A stretch of DNA of 64,000 bases. Origin: Caldinitratiruptor microaerophilus (GTDB lineage Bacteria > Bacillota > Sulfobacillia > Symbiobacteriales > ZC4RG38). Positions 56,005 through 64,000 of this stretch are shown here, one piece after another. A program made the position numbers and the translations under genes. Below the pieces are notes generated by a model. That model was not told where the DNA came from. It was given only the letters and a program-made list of their open reading frames with translations, and made no database searches. Position 1 is the stretch's first letter; each line of letters begins with the position of its first letter. The stretch is taken from assembly GCF_025999835.1 (NCBI RefSeq), contig NZ_AP025628.1, forward strand, positions 1,674,001 to 1,738,000, in the 5' to 3' direction.

Positions 56005-56033
56005 AGTATAGCACCCGGCTTCCGGGGGGTCAA
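56005..56033 (-). promoter_or_regulatory. promoter of the aroF-tyrA-aroA operon
   Basis: The minus strand has TTGACC (56028-56033), a 17-base spacer and TATACT (56005-56010), just upstream of the T-box leader. Confidence 0.8.
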
Positions 56034-56121
56034 GCCCCGGCCGGCCGCCTTCCGCTCTTCCCCTGGACGTCGGAATCTTTCACTCTTGCAGGTGGAGCAC
56101 CTGCCCGGCCCCGGGACCCGG

Positions 56122-56937
56122 TCAGGCACCCAGCGCCTCCCGGAGCCCCCGCACGAACTCGCCCACCCGCCGGAGCCGAAGGGCCGGGTCTGCCGTCTCC
56201 CCGCACAGGCGGACCACCGCGCTGCCCACGATCACGGCGTCGGCCACCTCGGCGACCGCCCGGGCCTGCTCCGCGTCGCGGATGCCGAACCCGACCGCCA
56301 CCGGCAGGTCCGTGTAGCGCCGGGTCCGCTCGACCAGCGGCGCGAAGCGGTCGGAGAGCGATTCCCGGGCCCCCGTGACCCCGAGGAGGGACACGCAGTA
56401 GACGAAGCCGCTCGCCTCCCGGACGATGGCTGCCACCCGCTCGGCGGGCGTGGTGGGGGCGACCAGCGGGATGAGGTCGACCCCGGCCTCGCGGAGGTGG
56501 CCGCGCAGGGGCCCGGCCTCCTCGTGGGGCAGGTCGGGAACGATCACCCCGTCGACCCCCGCCTCCGCGGCCGCCCGGGCGAACGCGGCGTAGCCCTGGC
56601 GCAGCACCGGGTTCGTGTAGGTCATGAGGGCGATCGGCACCTCCACCCCGCGGGCCCGCAGCCGGCGCACCAGGTCCAGCACCCCCGCGGGCGTCATCCC
56701 CGCCCGCAGGGCACGCTGCCCTGCCGCCTGGATCACCGGGCCGTCGGCGAGGGGGTCGGAGAAGGGGACGCCGAGCTCGATCACGTCGGCCCCCGCCCCA
56801 GCCACGGTCTCGACGAGGTCCAGCGAGGCCTCCGGGTCCGGGTCGCCCGCCATCAGGTACACGATCAGGGCCTTGCGGCCTTCCCGGCGCAGCTGGCCCA
56901 GCCGCCGCCCGATCCGGTTCTCGGGCGCCGCCGTCAT
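56122..56937 (-). CDS. trpA: tryptophan synthase alpha subunit
   Basis: A 271-residue TIM-barrel enzyme that cleaves indole-glycerol phosphate. The catalytic Glu lies in [21 protein letters not shown] (about 50-70), [14 protein letters not shown] carries the Asp, and [11 protein letters not shown] binds phosphate. It overlaps trpB by 4 bp (ATGA) and is the last gene of the trp operon. About 90 bp separate it from the aro promoter. Confidence 0.97.
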   Translation of the reverse strand: MTAAPENRIGRRLGQLRREGRKALIVYLMAGDPDPEASLDLVETVAGAGADVIELGVPFSDPLADGPVIQAAGQRALRAGMTPAGVLDLVRRLRARGVEVPIALMTYTNPVLRQGYAAFARAAAEAGVDGVIVPDLPHEEAGPLRGHLREAGVDLIPLVAPTTPAERVAAIVREASGFVYCVSLLGVTGARESLSDRFAPLVERTRRYTDLPVAVGFGIRDAEQARAVAEVADAVIVGSAVVRLCGETADPALRLRRVGEFVRGLREALGA

Positions 56938-58163
56938 CGCGCCGCCTCCCCCTCTCGGCCGGCCTGCCCGAGCAGGCGCATCACGTGGTAGATGTCCTTG
57001 TCCCCGCGGCCGGACAGGTTGACGACCACGATGGCATCCGGCGGCAGCTGCGGGGCGATCCTCGCCGCATACGCCACGGCGTGGCTCGACTCCAGCGCCG
57101 GGATGATCCCCTCCGTGCGGGCCAGCAGCTGGAAGGCCGCCAGCGCCTCGTCGTCCGTGACGGCCACGTACTCGGCCCGCCCCGTGTCCCGGAACCACGC
57201 GTGCTCCGGGCCGACCCCGGGGTAGTCGAGCCCCGCCGAGACGGAGTACGCCTCCCGGACCTGGCCGTGCTCGTCCTGAAGGAGGTACGAGAGCGCCCCG
57301 TGCAGCACGCCGGGCTCCCCCGCACCCAGGGAGGCGGCGTGGTGGCCCGTCCCGAGCCCCCGGCCGGCGGCCTCCACCCCGACCAGCCGCACCTCCGGGT
57401 AGGCGGAGAGCGGGTGGAACAGACCCATGGCGTTGGAGCCACCGCCCACGCAGGCGATGGCCACGTCGGGCAGGCGCCCCTCGGCGGCCCGGATCTGCTC
57501 GATCGTCTCCCTGCCGATCACGGCCTGGAAGTCCCGCACCATCGCCGGGTAGGGGTGGGGACCGACGACCGACCCTATGACATAATAGGTGTCCTCCACG
57601 TTCGTGACCCAGGCGCGCAGGGCCTCGCTGGTCGCATCCTTCAGCGTGGCGCTGCCGGTGGTCACGGGCACCACCTCCGCCCCCAGGAGGCGCATGCGGA
57701 AGACGTTGGGCTCCTGGCGGCGGACGTCCTCGGCCCCCATGTAGACCGTGCACTTCATCCCGAAGCGCGCGGCCACGGTGGCGGCCGCCACCCCGTGCTG
57801 GCCGGCTCCGGTCTCGGCGATGATGCGCCGCTTGCCCATCCGCCGCGCCAGCAGGGCCTGGCCGAGGCAGTTGTTGATCTTGTGGGCCCCGGTGTGGTTC
57901 AGGTCCTCGCGCTTGAGGTAGATGCGGGCCCCGCCCAGCTCCCGGGTGAGGCGCTCGGCGAAGTAGAGGGGCGTGGGCCGGCCCGCGTACTGGCGGTAGT
58001 AGTAATCCAGCTCCGACCAGAAGGCCGGGTCGCTGCGGGCTTCCCGGTACGCCGCCTCCAGCTCCAGGAGGGCCGGCATCACGGTCTCCGGCACGTAGCG
58101 CCCGCCGTAAGGGCCGAAGCGGCCCTGCGCGTCGGGCTCGGTGAGCTCTCTGAGCCCTGTCAC
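56934..58163 (-). CDS. trpB: tryptophan synthase beta subunit
   Basis: A 409-residue PLP enzyme that joins indole and serine. The PLP lysine is in [14 protein letters not shown] (about 86-99), the phosphate loop in [10 protein letters not shown] (about 233-242), and the AETGAGQHG block is intact. Length is that of the main TrpB1 type. Overlaps of 4 bp with trpF and with trpA suggest coupled, balanced synthesis. Confidence 0.97.
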   Translation of the reverse strand: MTGLRELTEPDAQGRFGPYGGRYVPETVMPALLELEAAYREARSDPAFWSELDYYYRQYAGRPTPLYFAERLTRELGGARIYLKREDLNHTGAHKINNCLGQALLARRMGKRRIIAETGAGQHGVAAATVAARFGMKCTVYMGAEDVRRQEPNVFRMRLLGAEVVPVTTGSATLKDATSEALRAWVTNVEDTYYVIGSVVGPHPYPAMVRDFQAVIGRETIEQIRAAEGRLPDVAIACVGGGSNAMGLFHPLSAYPEVRLVGVEAAGRGLGTGHHAASLGAGEPGVLHGALSYLLQDEHGQVREAYSVSAGLDYPGVGPEHAWFRDTGRAEYVAVTDDEALAAFQLLARTEGIIPALESSHAVAYAARIAPQLPPDAIVVVNLSGRGDKDIYHVMRLLGQAGREGEAAR

Positions 58164-58795
58164 GGTCGAGTTCCCTCCCGGGCGCTCCGGACGAACGCCC
58201 TGATCTTGTCCGGGTCCTTCTGCCCGCCGGTCTCGACGCCGCTGGAGACGTCGACCCCGTCCGGACCCACGGCCCGCACCGCCTCCGCCACCGTGTCCGG
58301 GTCGAGCCCCCCGGCCAGGATGAACTTCCCTGTGTACCCGTGCCGGCGGAGGAGGTCTCGGGCCTCCCGGCCGAGCACCCGGTCGAGCGCCACCCCCGTG
58401 CCGCCGGCCTGACCGCTGACCCGCGGCTCGACGAGGATTCCCCAGGCACGGGTGTACTCGAGCAGGCGGGACAGGTCGTCCCGACCGGCGAGCCGCACCC
58501 CCTTGATCACCGGCAGGGGCAGCGCCTCCAGGACCTCGGGCGGCTCGTCCCCGTGCAGCTGCACGTGGGTGAGCCCGGCGGCGCGGGCGACCGCCACGAC
58601 TTGCGCCACCGGCAGGTCCACGAACACCCCGACCCGGGCGACGCCGGGCGGCAGATGCCCGCCCAGGCGCCGGGCCTCCTCCGGGGCGACCTGGCGGCGG
58701 CTCGGGGCGAACACGAAGCCGACGGCGTCCGCTCCCGCCTCAGCGGCCGCCCGCGCGGCTTCCGGCGTGCGGATCCCGCAGATCTTCACCCACAC
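58160..58795 (-). CDS. trpF: phosphoribosylanthranilate isomerase
   Basis: A 211-residue TIM-barrel isomerase. [15 protein letters not shown] (with the catalytic Cys) and [17 protein letters not shown] are diagnostic, and the Asp is in GVFVDLP. It overlaps the 3' end of trpC by 56 bp in another frame, a long overlap, and trpB by 4 bp. Confidence 0.96.
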   Translation of the reverse strand: MWVKICGIRTPEAARAAAEAGADAVGFVFAPSRRQVAPEEARRLGGHLPPGVARVGVFVDLPVAQVVAVARAAGLTHVQLHGDEPPEVLEALPLPVIKGVRLAGRDDLSRLLEYTRAWGILVEPRVSGQAGGTGVALDRVLGREARDLLRRHGYTGKFILAGGLDPDTVAEAVRAVGPDGVDVSSGVETGGQKDPDKIRAFVRSAREGTRP

Positions 58796-59594
58796 CGCCG
58801 GCCTCCCCCTCTCCCGCCAGCCAGCTCCGCAGCGCCGCGCCGGGGTCGGGCTCGCGCACGAGGTGCTCGCCCACCAGGACCGCGTGCACGCCGGCCTCCG
58901 CCAGCCGGCGGCAGTCCGCCGGACCCCGGATGCCGCTCTCGCTCACCAGGGTGACGTCCGGCGGCACGGCCGGCGCCAGGTTCAGGGTGACCTCCAGCCG
59001 GGTCTCGAAGGTCCGGAGGTCCCGGTTGTTGATCCCCACCACCCGGGCCCCCGCCGCCAGGGCCAGCTCCAGCTCGGCCGCCGTGTGCACCTCCACCAGG
59101 GCGGCCATGCCCAGCCCGGCGGCCACCGCCTGCATCTCCCGCAGCCAGCCGGCGTCCGGCCGGGCGGCCACGATGAGGAGCACCGCGTCGGCCCCGGCCG
59201 CCCGGGCCTCGTACACCTGGTAGGGCTCGAGGAGGAAGTCCTTGCGCAGGAGCGGCACCCCCACGGCCTGCCGCACGGCCCGCAGGTGGTCCAGGCTCCC
59301 CTGGAAGAAGGGTCCGTCCGTCAGGACGGAGACGGCGGCGGCGCCGCCGGCCTGGTACCCCCGGGCGATCGCCACGGGGTCGAAGTCCGCCCGCAGCACC
59401 CCCCGGGACGGGCTCGCCTTCTTCACCTCGGCGATGACGGCCACGGGGAGCGACGCACGGGGCCGGAGCGCACCGGCGAAGTCCCGCGGCGGCGGGGCGG
59501 CGCGGGCGGCCTCCTCCACCGCGGACAGCGGCCGGCGGGCCCGGGCGGCCGCCACCTCCTCGGCCTTGGCGGCCAGGATGCGGTCGAGGATCAT
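58740..59594 (-). CDS. trpC: indole-3-glycerol phosphate synthase
   Basis: A 284-residue TIM-barrel enzyme. VAVIAEVKKASPSRGVL (about 52-68), LLRKDFLLEPYQVYEARAAGADAVLLI and VGINNRDLRTF are the conserved active-site segments. The last ~25 residues (from about [12 protein letters not shown]) go beyond the family core and lie in the overlap with trpF. It follows trpD by 12 bp. Confidence 0.96.
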   Translation of the reverse strand: MILDRILAAKAEEVAAARARRPLSAVEEAARAAPPPRDFAGALRPRASLPVAVIAEVKKASPSRGVLRADFDPVAIARGYQAGGAAAVSVLTDGPFFQGSLDHLRAVRQAVGVPLLRKDFLLEPYQVYEARAAGADAVLLIVAARPDAGWLREMQAVAAGLGMAALVEVHTAAELELALAAGARVVGINNRDLRTFETRLEVTLNLAPAVPPDVTLVSESGIRGPADCRRLAEAGVHAVLVGEHLVREPDPGAALRSWLAGEGEAGGVGEDLRDPHAGSRAGGR

Positions 59595-59606
59595 CGCCCG
59601 CCCTCC

Positions 59607-60650
<1,044 letters not shown>

Positions 60651-60697
60651 CGGGATACCTCCTCTGTACGCGTTCGGTTCGCTCGCCGCCCTCGCCG

Positions 60698-61293
60698 TCA
60701 GGTGACCGGCGCCGCCGCCCGCCGGTGGCGGGCCGCCAGGTCGAGGAAGTTCCGGAGGAGCCGGTGACCGCCTTCGGTCAGGATCGACTCCGGATGGAAC
60801 TGGACGCCCCACACCGGGTGCTCCCGGTGCCGGAGGCCCATGATCAGCCCGTCGGCGGTCTCGGCGGTGACCTCCAGGCTACCGGGCAGGGAGTCCCGAT
60901 CGACGATGAGCGAGTGGTAGCGGGTCGCCGTGAACGGCGACGGCAGGCCGGCGAAGAGCGGATCGCCCCGGTGGTGGATCGGCGAGGTCTTGCCGTGCAT
61001 CAGGTATGGCGCCCGCACCACCCGCCCGCCGTACGCCTGGCCGATCGCCTGGTGCCCGAGGCACACGCCCAGGATGGGCGTGGTGGCGCCCAGCTCCCGC
61101 ACCACGTCCAGCGTCACCCCGGCCTCGTCGGGCGTGCAGGGGCCGGGCGAGAGCACGATGCCCTCCGGGGCCAGGGCCCGGATCTCCGGCACGGTGATGC
61201 GGTCGTTGCGGTAGACCTCCATCCGGGCGCCCAGCTCGCCCAGGTACTGGACGAGGTTGTACGTGAACGAGTCGTAGTTGTCGATCACCAGGA

Positions 61294-61297
<4 letters not shown>
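60698..61297 (-). CDS. trpG: anthranilate synthase component II (glutamine amidotransferase)
   Basis: A 199-residue class I amidotransferase. The nucleophile is in [11 protein letters not shown] (Cys about 79), the His-Glu pair in [26 protein letters not shown] near the start is typical. In many Firmicutes this subunit also serves folate synthesis (PabA). The GTG overlaps the trpE stop by 4 bp and has GGGGGGAAGG upstream. Confidence 0.95.
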
Positions 61298-62805
<1,508 letters not shown>

Positions 62806-62859
62806 GGACGGGACCTCCTCGAGGGGGACGGTGTGGCGACGGGCGGGGGCAGGTGTACG

Positions 62860-63206
62860 CAAAAAGGCGCTCCGTCCCGATTCCGGGACGGAGCGCCTGT
62901 CGACGTCTCCGCGGTGCCACCCCGCTTGGGCTCCGGCAAGAGCCGGGCCCCACTCCTTCGCAGGTACGGCCGCATGGCGGCGTATACCCTCTACCCGGTA
63001 ACGGCGGAAGTCCCCGGCTGAGCCTACTTGCACGCCCACCCTGACACGGGCGGCGTTCGGTCAGCGGCTCGTGGGCCCATTCGCCAGGCGGTTCCGCACC
63101 GGACCTCGCACCCCGGCACCGGCTTCCGCCGGTGCCCGCCGGCTCGCTGCAGCGGCCCCGCCTGGGTACTCTTCCCACTCATCGCCTCTGGCGGCGGTGT
63201 CGTTTG
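62860..63206 (-). promoter_or_regulatory. T-box leader, tryptophan specifier (UGG), upstream of trpE
   Basis: The minus strand has GATGAGTGGGAAGAGTACC at the start of stem I. Further on is the specifier region GGCGAATGGGCCC, with TGG at 63077-63079. The T-box AGCGGGGTGGCACCGCGG lies near 62909-62925. The terminator has a 15-bp stem (62865-62879 with 62884-62898) followed by TTTTT. The stem between is longer than in the tyrosine leader, with an extra GC hairpin. Uncharged tRNA-Trp would switch on the trp operon. Confidence 0.92.
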
Positions 63207-63212
63207 GCTATG

Positions 63213-63241
63213 ACGGTACCACCTGGGGGCCGGGGTGTCAA
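63213..63241 (-). promoter_or_regulatory. promoter of the trp operon
   Basis: The minus strand has a perfect TTGACA (63236-63241), a 17-base spacer and TACCGT (63213-63218), a weak -10 box. It lies just before the T-box leader. Confidence 0.6.
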
Positions 63242-63261
63242 GAGCCCAGCCGGCCTTCCGC

Positions 63262-63822
63262 TCAGAACCGGATGTGCAGCGGTTTCGCCTCCTCCGCCCG
63301 GGCGCGTTCGAACACCAGCTCCAGAACCCCGTTCTGGTATGTGCTGCCCACCCCCGTGTCCTTCACCGGCACGGGCAAGTCGATCACCCGGGAGAACCGG
63401 CCGGTCGCCCGCTCCTGCTGCACCACCGCTTCGGGCTGGCTGGCCAGCGGGTGCGGCGGGATGGTGCCCTCGACGCGCAGGCGGGAGTCGCCGACGAGGC
63501 TCGCCCGCAGGTCGCCCGGGTCCCGGAGCCCGGGCAGCGAGATGCAGACGATGACGTTCCGGGGGGTGAGGAAGAGGTCGACGGGCGGACCGGCGGCGAC
63601 CGGGCGCTCCGCCTGCGCCTGCATCGGGGCGCCCCCTCCTCCGGCCGGCGGTGCTGGAAAAACGTTCTGGCCGGGGGGGAAGAGTCCGGCCAGCTGCTGC
63701 ATCTGTTTCCAGAAACCCTCGTCCAGCGGTCCGGAGCCGTTCATCATGCTGCTCCAAAAGTCCGGCCCGAACAGTTCCTCGACCTTGCGCAATTTTTCGA
63801 TGGCATCCCGCAGGGGGTTCAC
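63262..63822 (-). CDS. Hsp20/alpha-crystallin family protein
   Basis: A 186-residue small heat-shock protein. The N-terminal ~80 residues (NPLRDAIEKLRKVEELFGPDFW, then a methionine/glutamine- and proline-rich part) are the variable region. The alpha-crystallin-like domain runs from about 90 (PPVDLFLTPRNVIVCISLPGLRDPGDLRASL) through FSRVIDLPVPV to YQNGVLELVFER; GVLEL is the usual GxL motif. Such proteins hold unfolded proteins, and some spore formers place relatives in the spore coat. I chose the GTG at 63822, which has GGAGGTGG upstream. Confidence 0.82.
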   Translation of the reverse strand: MNPLRDAIEKLRKVEELFGPDFWSSMMNGSGPLDEGFWKQMQQLAGLFPPGQNVFPAPPAGGGGAPMQAQAERPVAAGPPVDLFLTPRNVIVCISLPGLRDPGDLRASLVGDSRLRVEGTIPPHPLASQPEAVVQQERATGRFSRVIDLPVPVKDTGVGSTYQNGVLELVFERARAEEAKPLHIRF

Positions 63823-64000
63823 GGGGTCCACCTCCGGACCGGTCCGCGAGCCTACCCATGAGTATGCAGGTTCTGGAGGGATTCCGTCCCCGCCCGGCGC
63901 GGACGGGCTGCTGCATGGCGGCGACGCGCCGCTCATACGATGCGGCAGTCCGGATCCCGTGGCAGGCGCAAGTGGGCAGGCCGTGGGGGGTGGCGACCGC
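63823..64000. other. right edge; no gene seen
   Basis: The upstream region of the Hsp20-family gene. I find no supported reading frame and no convincing sigma-A promoter in these 178 bp. Confidence 0.4.

Noticed and set aside
56088-56104. Small hairpin upstream of the aro promoter, downstream of trpA
   Set aside because: A 7-bp stem without a T tract is too weak to call as the trp operon terminator.

Overview
This window is chromosomal DNA from a high-GC, spore-forming Firmicute. Clues are spoVS with a sigma-H-like promoter, a gpr germination protease, FapR control of lipid genes, T-box leaders, and the rnc-smc-ftsY-ffh-rpsP-rimM-trmD-rplS-lepB order. The codon use and protein style resemble Symbiobacterium, Thermaerobacter or Caldinitratiruptor; that placement is inference from protein recognition, not a search.

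Layout. (1) 1-13.8 kb: two nearly identical ISLre2-family elements in the same orientation flank a nitroreductase, an FAH-family hydrolase, a decayed JAMM peptidase remnant, a flavin reductase, a formamidase/acetamidase and a complete 16S-23S-5S rRNA operon on the minus strand. A third element (IS4-like, 1602 bp) lies between the rrn promoters and the second ISLre2. Target duplications show it landed exactly on the left junction of that ISLre2, so about 3.2 kb of nested IS DNA sits 7 bp upstream of the rrn P1 -35 box. (2) 14.1-20 kb, minus strand: AI-2E-type permease, YtxH-like protein, zinc ribbon, PRC-barrel protein, mnmA, cysteine desulfurase, a cysteine-free Rrf2 regulator and an IMPase-family phosphatase. 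(3) 20.2-23.2 kb, plus strand: amidohydrolase, rarA and a gph-like phosphatase. (4) 23.2-43.8 kb, minus strand: one very long housekeeping block. Read in transcription order it is fapR-plsX-fabH-degV-fabD-fabG-acpP-fabF-rnc-spoVS-smc-ftsY-(mazG/ylxM fusion)-ffh-rpsP-khpA-ylqD-rimM-trmD-rplS-lepB-rbgA-rnhB-yraN. (5) 44-51.3 kb, minus strand: two overlapping DNA methyltransferases, an HD-GYP protein, an SLH/3D cell-wall protein, an unrecognised gene, rsmD, coaD, a coiled-coil protein, yceD and rpmF. (6) 51.4-52.4 kb, plus strand: gpr. (7) 52.4-63.2 kb, minus strand: two aromatic amino acid operons, trpEGDCFBA behind a tryptophan T-box and aroF-tyrA-aroA behind a tyrosine T-box. (8) An Hsp20-family gene at the right edge.

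Many genes overlap by 4 bp (ATGA or GTGA), which implies translational coupling. The most notable observations are the nested insertion at the rrn promoter, an in-frame MazG-YlxM fusion with a promoter-like sequence inside its linker, an RNase HII that has lost conserved catalytic aspartates next to an RbgA with a degenerate G4 motif, the sigma-H-like promoter of spoVS inside the cell-division block, and an orphan pair of DNA methyltransferases next to gpr.
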